Shown here: positions 1 to 7,327 of the stretch, piece by piece
How the letters are laid out: each line of letters opens with the position of its first letter
Numbering within the stretch: position 1 is the stretch's first letter
Assembly (NCBI GenBank): GCA_022425465.1
Contig: JAKMFK010000006.1
Span: 1 to 11,511 of the forward strand
Source of the DNA: Bacteroidia bacterium
Lineage (GTDB): Bacteria; Bacteroidota; Bacteroidia; NS11-12g; UBA9320
Direction of reading: 5' to 3'
DNA length: 11,511 bases
Notes under the pieces: model-generated
Seen by the model: only the letters and a program-made list of their open reading frames with translations
Database searches by the model: none
What the model was told of the DNA's origin: nothing
Translations under genes and position numbers: made by a program

Positions 1-243
1 GATAAGGTTGAATATATTCAATTAAAAACGGTGTTTTATGATGAAGATTTATCTGCAGTTAATACACTTATTGGAAGTCAATTAAAAATGTTTGATGGGA
101 GAAAATTAGCGTCTAAATTGGTAATGATTCCAACCCATAAATCTGGACACCAAACAACAGTAGTATACTCTAAAATTATTTTCAATAAGAGTATTTCAGA
201 TTCCTTCTTTTCAAAGGAAAATATAGCTGAAATCAAACCTTAG
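1..243 (+). CDS. Outer membrane lipoprotein-sorting protein (LolA-like), C-terminal fragment
   Basis: The reading frame is open from the first base, so the gene begins upstream of the window; 80 residues and the TAG stop are visible. The text around residues 50-78 (KSGHQTTVVYSKIIFN, then ISDSFFSKENI) follows the end of Bacteroidota 'outer membrane lipoprotein-sorting' proteins. Those proteins have a LolA/LolB-like half-barrel and typically end with a 'NHQTGKxTxLxxSDYxF...LxDSxFxxxxL' pattern. By family knowledge such proteins are periplasmic and may carry lipid or lipoprotein. Catalysis or partners cannot be judged from this piece. An internal GTG at 31 could be read as a start but sits in the middle of the domain, so I treat the gene as truncated by the window edge. 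The next gene starts 28 nt downstream on the same strand. Confidence 0.7.
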   Translation, partial: DKVEYIQLKTVFYDEDLSAVNTLIGSQLKMFDGRKLASKLVMIPTHKSGHQTTVVYSKIIFNKSISDSFFSKENIAEIKP

Positions 244-255
244 TTGATCATTTGC

Positions 256-263
256 TATATTTG
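256..263 (+). promoter_or_regulatory. Candidate Bacteroidota -7 element (TATATTTG)
   Basis: The octamer matches the TAnnTTTG -7 consensus of Bacteroidota sigma-ABfr promoters exactly and ends 8 nt before the ATG at 272. No TTG is found at the expected 17-23 nt upstream, so the -33 half is missing. If real, the transcript would have an almost absent leader. Confidence 0.35.
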
Positions 264-271
264 AACTACAC

Positions 272-2131
272 ATGAGAAGTTCATTTTTATTCGTAGGTTA
301 TTTTATGTTTTTGGCTGTCTTTGGTCAGAACGAAACTAGTCGTTTATCTGATATTCCTATATATAAACATTGGCAGATTAACTTTAGCGAAAAGAGCAAT
401 CAGTTGGAGTTAAGTAGACTCAAAAGCCAAGAAGCTGCTCCGATGCCTGTTATGAGGAGTGCTAAAGTCAAAGAATTTATAGATTCACAACGAAAACGGA
501 CTTCTATTAAGAATAAGTCCTCCTATTTGAGCACACCAGAGGGTTTGATGCCTACTGTAAATTCAAGCTTTAATGGTAAACCAATCGGTATGGCAGGAGT
601 TCCAAATGATAATACCATGGCAATTAGTAACGATGGTTTTATAGTGAGTGCTATCAATACTACCGTTACTATTTTAAATGAGCAGGGAGAGAGACTTGGC
701 TTTAAAACGTTGTATGGAATGACTGCTGGTCAATTGGGTTTGCTCGATCGATATTACGATCCTAAAGTTATCTATGACCCATTATCCGATCGATTCATAC
801 TCGTATTTTTAGAAGGAAGCACAAGTTCTGATACCCGAATAGTAGTTGGGTTTACTGAAACGAATGATCCAACCCAGACATGGAATTTTTATGCATTAAA
901 TGGAAGACCACTTGGTGGCAGTACGTGGAGTGACTATCCAATTATCGCTCACAACAAGACCGACTTATTTATAACCGTAAACCTACTTAGAGATAATGAG
1001 AGTTGGCAAGAGGGTTTTGTTGAAAGTTTCATATGGCAAGTGAATAAACAAGATGGATATGATGGCAATGAGCAATTAAGACAAAATCTTTTTTCAGGGA
1101 TAAACTATAATAATAAACCTGTATGGAGTATTTGTCCTGTTCAACCGGGTTTAAACTTTGATCAGGATAACATGTATTTCCTATCAGTTAGACCGGATGC
1201 AGAATCAAATGATACGTTGTTTTTACATGAAGTGAACAATACGACAATTTCAGGCGAAGCTCAACATCAATTAAGAGTGCTAACCACAGATACTCCCTAT
1301 GGTGTGCCACCTACTGCCTATCAGCCTGTGGTTGGATTTAGATTACAAACTAATGACACACGAGTATTAAGTGCTGTATACCATGATAATACAATCCATT
1401 ATGTCCAGTCTAGTATTTTGACTGATGATATCCGATCTGGGGTTTATCATGGGATTATTTCTTCCATGAATGGAATACCTGAGGTAAAGGGTAAAATCAT
1501 CTCATCTAATAAATTGGACTTTGCGTACCCTTCAATCGCATTTGCTGGTGAGACGGAATTAGATAATCAATCCATGCTGATTACCTTTTCGCATGTTGGA
1601 GAAAATGATTATGCAGGTACGAGTGCTGTTTATCATAACAAGATTGAGGGCCTAGAATCAATATATTCAAATGTGGTTAGGATAAAATCAGGGGATAGCT
1701 TGATTAATACGTTTGTAGCAGATACAATTGAACGTTGGGGTGACTACACAGACATTCAAAGAAAATATAATGAACCCGGAGTTGTATGGCTTTGTGGAAG
1801 TTATGGAGACAGCCTTGGAAGAAATAATGTTTGGATTTCTAAATTGAAAGTAAAGAATGATTTAGTCATCGAGGATAAATTTCTAGTTTATCCAAATCCT
1901 GTAGAATCATCGGTTGAGATTTCAATAAATTTTAGCATGGATGACCATGTTACGATTCAATTAGTTAATAACTTGGGTAGTGTTGTAAAAGAGATTAATA
2001 ATGAGCCTGTAAAGAAAGGGAATGCTCGATTTTTATTCAATACGGAAGAGTTGTCATCAGGGGTTTATGTTTTAGCAGTTTACGACCAATCAGGACAAAA
2101 AATTTATTCACAAAAAATCATAGTGAATTAA
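272..2131 (+). CDS. Secreted protein with T9SS type A C-terminal sorting domain, probable beta-propeller-like body
   Basis: A 619-residue exported protein. It has a short signal peptide (MRSSF, hydrophobic run to about residue 18, likely cleavage around FGQ/NE). The body, about residues 100-530, is of unknown function. It contains repeated strand-like pieces such as YDPKVIYDPLSDRFILVFL, WSDYPIIAHNKTDLFITVN and RWGDYTDIQ, a pattern I associate with beta-propeller or sialidase-fold secreted proteins; this is inference. The C-terminus, about residues 536-619, is a T9SS type A sorting domain. It starts with the YPNP motif at residues 540-543 and ends with the strand-rich SSGVYVLAVY...QKIIVN segment. 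By family knowledge the domain directs passage through the type IX system and surface attachment or release. The ATG at 272 is the only start that leaves an N-terminal signal peptide. No catalytic residues could be named. gpsA follows 24 nt later, but a functional link is not apparent. Confidence 0.85.
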   Translation: MRSSFLFVGYFMFLAVFGQNETSRLSDIPIYKHWQINFSEKSNQLELSRLKSQEAAPMPVMRSAKVKEFIDSQRKRTSIKNKSSYLSTPEGLMPTVNSSFNGKPIGMAGVPNDNTMAISNDGFIVSAINTTVTILNEQGERLGFKTLYGMTAGQLGLLDRYYDPKVIYDPLSDRFILVFLEGSTSSDTRIVVGFTETNDPTQTWNFYALNGRPLGGSTWSDYPIIAHNKTDLFITVNLLRDNESWQEGFVESFIWQVNKQDGYDGNEQLRQNLFSGINYNNKPVWSICPVQPGLNFDQDNMYFLSVRPDAESNDTLFLHEVNNTTISGEAQHQLRVLTTDTPYGVPPTAYQPVVGFRLQTNDTRVLSAVYHDNTIHYVQSSILTDDIRSGVYHGIISSMNGIPEVKGKIISSNKLDFAYPSIAFAGETELDNQSMLITFSHVGENDYAGTSAVYHNKIEGLESIYSNVVRIKSGDSLINTFVADTIERWGDYTDIQRKYNEPGVVWLCGSYGDSLGRNNVWISKLKVKNDLVIEDKFLVYPNPVESSVEISINFSMDDHVTIQLVNNLGSVVKEINNEPVKKGNARFLFNTEELSSGVYVLAVYDQSGQKIYSQKIIVN

Positions 2132-2155
2132 TCAGTTAATATTGTACATATAAAT

Positions 2156-3148
2156 ATGGACAGAATTCTAGTTGTAGGAAGTGGAAGTTGGGGGACAGCT
2201 CTAGTAAAAATTTTACTGGAAAATAACGATTTGTCTGTAGATTGGTGGGTTAGGAGTGATAAAATGGCTCAAAAAATAAATTCGAAAGGTAAAAATCCGA
2301 AGTACCTTCGATCAGTTCGTTTGGATACCAATCGATTGAAAGCGAGTACAAATATCAAACAACTCATTTTAGACAATGATTACATCCTATTAGTTACTCC
2401 ATCAGCATTTATCGCTGATTTATTGAAAGAGATTACTCCCAATCAACTAAAAGGTAAAAAGATAATATCTGCCATTAAGGGGGTGGAACCAAACTCCTTA
2501 AAAATCCTTGGAGAATATTTGTTTGAACATAAGGGTGTTAGAGAGTCTGATTTTGGGGTCATTACAGGTCCTTGTCATGCCGAAGAAGTAGCTCAGGAAA
2601 AATTAAGTTATTTAACCTTTGCAAGTACGAATGAAAAGTTTGTTGATGAAATATGCTCATTGTTAAGGTGTGAATACATATTAGTATTACCAAGTGCAGA
2701 TATTTATGGAACTGAGATTGCTGCGGTATTAAAAAATGTCTATTCTATTGCTTGTGGTATTTGTCATAGTTTGGGATATGGGGATAATTTCCAAGCAGTC
2801 TTAGTCAGTAATGCAATTCGGGAAATAAAGCGGTTTATTGCTGCAGTTCATCCAATAGATAGAGATGCTGATGACAGTGCGTATTTAGGAGATTTACTAG
2901 TGACGGCTTATTCTCAATACAGTAGAAATAGAACATTTGGGACAATGCTTGGAAAGGGATATTCTATTTCATCTGCATTAATGGAAATGGAAATGATAGC
3001 TGAAGGGTATTATGCAACAGAAAGTATTCATAAACTAAATGATGAATGCCACATCTATATGCCAATTTTGGATTTTGTATATCAAGTTATTTATGCAAAT
3101 TCAAATGTTAAGGAAGAAGCTAAAAAACTTACCCAATTACTCAATTAA
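2156..3148 (+). CDS. gpsA: NAD(P)H-dependent glycerol-3-phosphate dehydrogenase
   Basis: Reduces dihydroxyacetone phosphate to sn-glycerol 3-phosphate in the cytoplasm, supplying the backbone for phospholipids. The 330-residue length is usual for GpsA. Visible motifs in order: the Rossmann dinucleotide loop GSGSWGTAL (8-16), SAIKG with Lys108, GPCHAEEVA (138-146), AAVLKNVYSIACG with Lys193 at the catalytic lysine position, GDLLVT (245-250) and the substrate-binding SRNRTFG (256-262), followed by a G-K-G turn. All key residues are present. The GPCHAEEVA segment varies from the more common GPSxAxEV but keeps the family pattern. The ATG at 2156 places the GxGxxG loop at residue 8, as expected. 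There is no Shine-Dalgarno sequence. A small membrane protein begins one base after the stop, so the two are almost certainly co-transcribed. Confidence 0.95.
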   Translation: MDRILVVGSGSWGTALVKILLENNDLSVDWWVRSDKMAQKINSKGKNPKYLRSVRLDTNRLKASTNIKQLILDNDYILLVTPSAFIADLLKEITPNQLKGKKIISAIKGVEPNSLKILGEYLFEHKGVRESDFGVITGPCHAEEVAQEKLSYLTFASTNEKFVDEICSLLRCEYILVLPSADIYGTEIAAVLKNVYSIACGICHSLGYGDNFQAVLVSNAIREIKRFIAAVHPIDRDADDSAYLGDLLVTAYSQYSRNRTFGTMLGKGYSISSALMEMEMIAEGYYATESIHKLNDECHIYMPILDFVYQVIYANSNVKEEAKKLTQLLN

Positions 3149-3149
3149 A

Positions 3150-3647
3150 ATGAAAAAAACCATAGTTACCTTAATCTATACCTCATTAAGTTTGATGTTA
3201 CTGGCCTATTTATTTAAGCTGTTGAATTGGCCTGTAGTATCTGATTTTTCAATGGGCATTTTTTGGTTACACATTGCCTCGTATATTGCATATTCATCTT
3301 TTGTAATTCCAAAAGATGATCGAATTATTTATCCTTTAGTGGTTTTAGTACTTACCATCTTGTTTAATATTTTTGATATTGGTAGCGGATATGAACACAT
3401 GCCATTAGTCGTTTTTTTTGTTATGCTTTTGTATGTATCATTTCACCTTTTAGTAAAGGGTTATTTGATTTCGAATCATGTTCGATTTTTAAAACCGATA
3501 AAATATATCGCAGTTACCGTATTGGGACTATCGGGATTATTTAAAATATCTCATTTATTTGGAGCAGAAACGATGTTAATCGTGGGTGTTTCACTATCTA
3601 GTATAGCATTATTACTTAAAGGGATTTTGAAGGGTATTGATCAATAA
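3150..3647 (+). CDS. Small multi-pass membrane protein with two GldL-like FK motifs
   Basis: A 165-residue, strongly hydrophobic protein with about six predicted membrane segments (roughly 4-24, 34-53, 58-76, 83-105, 115-135, 139-160). I chose the ATG at 3150, one base after the gpsA stop. The longer open frame starting at 3039 lies inside gpsA and is an overlap artefact. Two related motifs are visible: LFKLLNWP (21-28) near the end of the first helix and LFKISHLFGAETMLIVG (130-146) between the last two. They resemble the 'LFKIxHWPGAxxMLxxG' segment of the gliding-motility/T9SS inner-membrane protein GldL and of short GldL-related proteins of unknown function common in Bacteroidota. The large cytoplasmic part of GldL is absent, so this is not GldL itself. 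Function unknown; the link to gpsA is positional only. Confidence 0.75.
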   Translation: MKKTIVTLIYTSLSLMLLAYLFKLLNWPVVSDFSMGIFWLHIASYIAYSSFVIPKDDRIIYPLVVLVLTILFNIFDIGSGYEHMPLVVFFVMLLYVSFHLLVKGYLISNHVRFLKPIKYIAVTVLGLSGLFKISHLFGAETMLIVGVSLSSIALLLKGILKGIDQ

Positions 3648-3654
3648 TTTGAAG

Positions 3655-3972
3655 TTAGGCAGATCGCCTTATAAGCCCATCAACATCCATCCATCCTCCT
3701 CCATTATAACATTCTATACTTCTTCCGTTTAGATAACATCTTGCCTGTTCACTTCTTCCACCTATTAAATAACACAAAACAATAGGAGCATTAAATGATT
3801 TAATTTCTTCAACCCGTTTGAAAAGTTCTTTCAAAGGGATATTAATAGATGATGTTACATGACCTCTTTCAAATTCTTCTGGGGTTCTTACATCAATAAT
3901 AACCTAAGTAGATTGTTGGATAATTTCTTGTACGCTCAATTTTAACTTTAATTTTTCCTTAACAACTTTCAC
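3655..3972 (-). pseudogene. Rhodanese-like domain protein, interrupted by an in-frame TAG
   Basis: Reading the minus strand from about 3972 down to the TAA at 3655-3657 gives a short rhodanese-like protein. A lysine-rich N-terminus (KEKLKLKLSVQEIIQQST) runs into VIIDVRTPEEFERGHV, then SINIPLKELF, then APIVLCYLIGGRSEQA, then CYNGGGW and a short tail. That is the order and spacing of a single-domain rhodanese. A TAG at 3904-3906 (minus strand) separates QQST from VIIDVR, exactly where one residue is expected, so one base change would explain it. No usable restart is seen after the stop before half the domain is lost. The frame upstream of the TAG has no ATG; a GTG at 3970-3972 is the best start and is a guess. 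The active-site loop also looks worn: where relatives have CxSGxRS, this one has YLIGGRS with a Cys one position earlier. Intact rhodaneses move sulfane sulfur. This copy is probably non-functional. Confidence 0.75.
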
Positions 3973-4003
3973 AACAAAAGTGAATGATTCAGAACTTAAC
4001 AAA

Positions 4004-4032
4004 TTATGATTTTGATCATAAAATCTTATGAT
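4004..4032. repeat. Three phased heptamers, TTATGAT / ATCATAA / TTATGAT
   Basis: TTATGAT lies at 4004-4010, its exact reverse complement ATCATAA at 4015-4021, and TTATGAT again at 4026-4032. The spacing is exactly 11 bp from copy to copy. Each neighbouring pair can form a 7-bp hairpin with a 4-nt loop, and the two hairpins are mutually exclusive. The array lies between the broken minus-strand rhodanese and the plus-strand DUF2797 gene, upstream of a candidate promoter. Phasing of one helical turn suggests an operator, but such AT-rich words can recur by chance. Confidence 0.35.
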
Positions 4033-4070
4033 ATTTGACAGCTCGAGGAATAGGATAAGAGAGATATGAA

Positions 4071-4101
4071 TTTGGTAGTTAATATTTTAGGTAGAAATTT
4101 G
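4071..4101 (+). promoter_or_regulatory. Candidate Bacteroidota promoter for the DUF2797 gene
   Basis: A TTTG at 4071-4074 is followed after 19 nt by GAAATTTG at 4094-4101, which matches five of the six fixed bases of TAnnTTTG. The ATG lies 4 nt further, implying a nearly leaderless transcript. A second possible -7 element, GATATTTG at 4030-4037, has a TTTG (4011-4014) only 15 nt upstream and would give a 60-70 nt leader. Confidence 0.35.
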
Positions 4102-4105
4102 TTCT

Positions 4106-4921
4106 ATGCAAATTGTCGGTAATATACGTATGATGGACAAGGAATTAGTGGATTGTCAGCCGCAATACAAGTTACCCTTATTTGACATATTACAACCCAT
4201 TGATCAAATTGATGTAAATAGTTTAATTGGACGAACTATTCGCATTGAATATGAGGGTTATTTGAATTCCATTTTGTCTGGCGAGAAGATGAATAAAGCT
4301 TTTGGAGAGGGACTTACCTATAAAGAATTCATGGAAAGCCCGATAGTAAGCCCAAGTATAATGAAACCTGAGTTGAGTGAAATTCATAATGGAATTGCTT
4401 TGAGAGATTATGAATGGGAGGTAAAGCATCATTTAAAACCTCATTATGTATATATAGCTCTGACCAGTAATTTTAAGGTAGGTGTTACACGTACTAACAA
4501 CACACCCTACAGGTGGATAGATCAAGGTGCAACTGAGGCCATTATTTTGGCTGAAGTTCCATACCGGCAATTAGCAGGTTTGATTGAGGTTAGTCTCAAA
4601 GATCACATTAGCGATAAGACTGCATGGCAAAGAATGTTAAAAGGGGTAGTAGAAATGGATAGAAGCATAATTGAGACAAGAGACGAAATGGCTATACTAG
4701 TTCCAAAAGAGTTTCAATCTTTTTTGTCAAAATCAACAGAAGTTCAGCAAATAAAATATCCAGTCACTCAGTATCCAGAAAAGGTTAAAAGCCTAAAATT
4801 GGAACGCGATAAAGTAATTGAACAAAAATTAGTTGGCATAAAAGGTCAATACTTGATTTTTGAAGATGGGGTTTTAAACGTTAGAAGTCACTCAGGTTCA
4901 CGGGTAAGATTTAGCTTCTAG
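4106..4921 (+). CDS. DUF2797 domain protein lacking the family cysteines
   Basis: A 271-residue protein of unknown function. Family membership rests on the order YKLPLFD (21-27), IGRTIRIEYEGYLNSI (41-56), KPELSEIHNG (87-96), HYVYIALTSNFKVGVTR (113-129), RWIDQGAT (136-143) and SGLIEV/KDHISDKTAWQRMLKG-like text (158-180), which follows DUF2797 proteins closely. In relatives, the stretch matching residues 57-110 contains a cluster of cysteines (CGxxxxxxxxxGxCYxC, PxCxxC, PExC, C before the HYVY motif) that looks metal-binding. Here every one is replaced: Ser58 in SGEK, Leu70-Thr71-Tyr72-Lys73-Glu74, SPS, PELS and KHH. The only Cys in the protein is Cys17. The fold is otherwise intact, so this is a diverged member and not a decayed gene. 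The KVGVTR...RW segment faintly recalls GIY-YIG-type proteins; that is speculation. ATG 4106 fits the family N-terminus. It stands alone between gene-free stretches. Confidence 0.8.
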   Translation: MQIVGNIRMMDKELVDCQPQYKLPLFDILQPIDQIDVNSLIGRTIRIEYEGYLNSILSGEKMNKAFGEGLTYKEFMESPIVSPSIMKPELSEIHNGIALRDYEWEVKHHLKPHYVYIALTSNFKVGVTRTNNTPYRWIDQGATEAIILAEVPYRQLAGLIEVSLKDHISDKTAWQRMLKGVVEMDRSIIETRDEMAILVPKEFQSFLSKSTEVQQIKYPVTQYPEKVKSLKLERDKVIEQKLVGIKGQYLIFEDGVLNVRSHSGSRVRFSF

Positions 4922-4950
4922 TTTAATTTTAAGCCATCGTATTGTATGAG

Positions 4951-4984
4951 TTGTTTTAATCATAAAATCAAACACTTATCTTCG
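4951..4984 (+). promoter_or_regulatory. Weak candidate promoter before fni
   Basis: TTG at 4951-4953 is separated by 23 nt from TATCTTCG at 4977-4984, one base off the TAnnTTTG consensus. It sits in the 68-nt gap before the isoprenoid block, where a promoter is expected. A start site 4-5 nt downstream would leave essentially no leader before the TTG start codon at 4990, which makes the assignment doubtful. Confidence 0.3.
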
Positions 4985-4989
4985 TAGCA

Positions 4990-5991
4990 TTGGGACATCA
5001 AGAAACATCCGATAGAAAGAAAGATCATATTGAGTTGGCTTTTAAATCAGCTTTAACCAACCAAGATTCGCGGTTTTATTATGAGCCATTATTTGATGGA
5101 CATCCAGCGGGGGATTTGCCAGAAATATCTTTTGTTGGCAAAAAGATGCTTGCTCCAATTTGGATTAGTAGTATGACTGGAGGCACCAAGGAAGCATCGA
5201 TTATCAATAAGAATTTAGCTAGGGCATGTGGCCAGTTTGGATTAGGTATGGGACTAGGGTCTTGTAGAATTATCCTTGAAGATGATGAATACTTACCCGA
5301 TTTTCAATTGAGAAAATATGCAAATGACGCTCCTCTATATGCAAATCTCGGAATAGCTCAACTTGAAGAACTATTTGATGCTAACAAAAGTCATTTAATA
5401 AAAGACCTAATCACTAAAACAGAAACGGATGGTTTGATTATTCATGTAAATCCATTACAAGAGTGGCTCCAACCTGAAGGTGATACTTTTAAAAGATCAC
5501 CGCTTTCAACAATCAATCAAGCTATTGATTTAGGTATTAAGATTATTGTTAAAGAAGTTGGACAAGGATTTGGTCCTGAAAGCTTAAAGGCGTTGATGAA
5601 ACTTCCAATTTCAGCAATTGATTTTGGAGCCCATGGAGGTACTAATTTCAGTATGTTAGAAATGCATAGAGCTCAAGAAATCAGGCAAGAAGCATTTTCA
5701 AAAGTGGCACATTGGGGACATTCAGCAGAAGAAATGGTTGGTTTTCATAATTGCCTTTTGGAGGAGCTTGAGGAACAACACAATGGAGCAGATATTATTA
5801 TCAGTGGTGGTGTACGAGATTTTATGGAAGGATATTACCTCACTGAAAAATCACATGCAAATTCTATTTATGGACAAGCATCTGCATTTCTGAAATATGC
5901 AAGAGGTGGTTATGAAACTTTGGAGGAATACGCTCACCTACAAATAGAGGGGTTGAAATTAGCTAAGACTTATTTAAGATTAAAATCGTAA
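4990..5991 (+). CDS. fni: Type 2 isopentenyl-diphosphate delta-isomerase
   Basis: Interconverts IPP and DMAPP in the cytoplasm using reduced FMN, NAD(P)H and Mg2+; it is unrelated to the type 1 enzyme. The 333 residues show the family motifs in order: DRKKDHIELA (8-17) at the N-terminus, SMTGGT (61-66), GLGMGLGS (84-91) for flavin phosphate, HVNPLQEWLQPEGD (152-165) carrying the Gln-Pro-Glu pair used for catalysis and Mg2+, VKEVGQGF (187-194), DFGAHGGTNF (211-220) and ISGGVRD (271-277). The start is TTG at 4990. The only later ATG would remove the conserved N-terminal motif, and no ATG or GTG lies in frame just upstream. The class II HMG-CoA reductase gene begins 2 nt after the stop, so the two form one transcript. 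DFGAHGGT differs from the usual D-x-S-G-x-G-G-T but keeps the glycines. Confidence 0.93.
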   Translation: MGHQETSDRKKDHIELAFKSALTNQDSRFYYEPLFDGHPAGDLPEISFVGKKMLAPIWISSMTGGTKEASIINKNLARACGQFGLGMGLGSCRIILEDDEYLPDFQLRKYANDAPLYANLGIAQLEELFDANKSHLIKDLITKTETDGLIIHVNPLQEWLQPEGDTFKRSPLSTINQAIDLGIKIIVKEVGQGFGPESLKALMKLPISAIDFGAHGGTNFSMLEMHRAQEIRQEAFSKVAHWGHSAEEMVGFHNCLLEELEEQHNGADIIISGGVRDFMEGYYLTEKSHANSIYGQASAFLKYARGGYETLEEYAHLQIEGLKLAKTYLRLKS

Positions 5992-5993
5992 AA

Positions 5994-7313
5994 GTGAAAG
6001 TATCTGGATTTTCTAAATTAAGCAAAACGGCCAAGATTGAATGGTTAATTGACAATCATTTTGGAGGTTATGAAAAAGCACGTGAAACGCTTATAAATTA
6101 CTGGCATAGTGATGAAAAATTACAACAAATTCATGATGAGTTTATTGAGAATACACTCACCAATTTTTATGTGCCATTTGGGATAGCTCCTAATTTTTTG
6201 ATTAATGGAAAAAACTACACTGTGCCAATGGTTATTGAGGAGAGTTCTGTAGTTGCAGCAGCTGCAAAATCAGCCAATTTTTGGTTCGATAAAGGAGGGT
6301 TTAAAGCCACGGTAAAAAATACCATAAAAATTGGGCATGTACATTTTACTTGGGATGGAGATCGTTTTGATTTACTGCAAAAATTCATCATATCTATTAA
6401 TCAAAAGTTTTACGCTGAAACCCATTCCATTACTGCTAATATGCAGAAGAGAGGTGGAGGAATAGTATCTATAGACTTACTAGATAAAACTCACGATATT
6501 CCCAACTATTATCAGTTGGAAGTGAAATTTGAGACCTGTGATAGCATGGGGGCAAACTTTATAAATTCTTGCCTTGAAAAACTTGCTGAAGTGCTTAAGT
6601 CAGAAATAGATTCATCTTCTTTAGTACCTGATCAGATTGAAGTTGTGATGTGCATTTTAAGTAATTACACTCCTGAATGCCTAGTAAGAGTCGATGTAAG
6701 CTGCCCTATTGAAGAAATGGTAGAGGGTACAGATATTACTGCTCAAAAATTTGCCGAGCGATTTACATTGGCAGTTCAAATTGCTGAAACACAACCTTAT
6801 CGTGCGGTTACCCACAATAAAGGAATTATGAACGGGATTGATTCGGTAATATTAGCTACAGGAAATGATTTTAGAGCTGTCGAGGCATCTGCTCATGCAT
6901 ATGCATCACGAAATGGAAAGTATAGTAGTTTGACACATGCCCAAATTGAAGATGGGATGTTTAATTTTAATATTGAAGTACCATTAGCACTTGGAACGGT
7001 AGGTGGTATAACTGGGTTACATCCGATGGTTAAGTTCTCTCATCAACTTATGGGTAATCCAAGTGCAGAGGAGTTAATGATGATTACAGCAACTGTTGGC
7101 TTGGCACAGAATTTTTCGGCACTTCGAAGTTTGACAACCACAGGCATTCAACAAGGCCACATGAAGATGCACCTCTTAAATATCTTGAATCAACTTGAAG
7201 CAACTGAGGATGAGAAAAAGGTGATTGTTCGCTATTTTACAAAAAACACACCCCATCATGCTGAAGTTGTTGATGTCTTTCGAAGAGTTAGAGGAGGAGA
7301 AGTTCTTAAATAA
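5994..7313 (+). CDS. mvaA: Hydroxymethylglutaryl-CoA reductase, class II (degradative-type fold)
   Basis: Converts HMG-CoA to mevalonate with two NAD(P)H, the committed step of the mevalonate route. The 439 residues match the class II bacterial family (about 430), not the membrane-anchored class I enzyme. Visible catalytic set: the Glu of EESSVVAAA (Glu82/Glu83), Lys276 in THNKG, Asp292 in TGND, and His389 in QQGHMKMH near the C-terminus. These correspond to Glu83, Lys267, Asp283 and His381 of the well-studied Pseudomonas mevalonii enzyme. The nucleotide-binding segment is DSMGANF (183-189). The name 'degradative' comes from P. mevalonii. Here the neighbours are biosynthetic, so it very likely works in the reductive direction. 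Start is GTG at 5994, 2 nt after the fni stop. The C-terminus ends with RVRGGEVLK, well past the His loop, so the gene is complete. Confidence 0.95.
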   Translation: MKVSGFSKLSKTAKIEWLIDNHFGGYEKARETLINYWHSDEKLQQIHDEFIENTLTNFYVPFGIAPNFLINGKNYTVPMVIEESSVVAAAAKSANFWFDKGGFKATVKNTIKIGHVHFTWDGDRFDLLQKFIISINQKFYAETHSITANMQKRGGGIVSIDLLDKTHDIPNYYQLEVKFETCDSMGANFINSCLEKLAEVLKSEIDSSSLVPDQIEVVMCILSNYTPECLVRVDVSCPIEEMVEGTDITAQKFAERFTLAVQIAETQPYRAVTHNKGIMNGIDSVILATGNDFRAVEASAHAYASRNGKYSSLTHAQIEDGMFNFNIEVPLALGTVGGITGLHPMVKFSHQLMGNPSAEELMMITATVGLAQNFSALRSLTTTGIQQGHMKMHLLNILNQLEATEDEKKVIVRYFTKNTPHHAEVVDVFRRVRGGEVLK

Positions 7314-7327
7314 TAATTTAAAATCAC

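Noticed and set aside
2137..2144. TAATATTG as a promoter for gpsA
   Set aside because: One mismatch to TAnnTTTG and no TTG 17-23 nt upstream; too weak to call, although its distance to the ATG is like that of mvaD.
3039..3149. Upstream extension of the small membrane protein gene to an ATG at 3039
   Set aside because: This stretch lies inside gpsA in another frame, is not hydrophobic in the right way, and the ATG at 3150 gives a normal first membrane helix right after the gpsA stop.
4223..4432. Minus-strand open frame of 69 codons
   Set aside because: Lies wholly within the DUF2797 gene on the other strand and shows no recognisable domain; a shadow frame.
5994..7313. Reading the class II HMG-CoA reductase as a mevalonate-degrading enzyme
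   Set aside because: The class name is historical; fni, mvaD, two kinases and a prenyltransferase in the same block point to synthesis.
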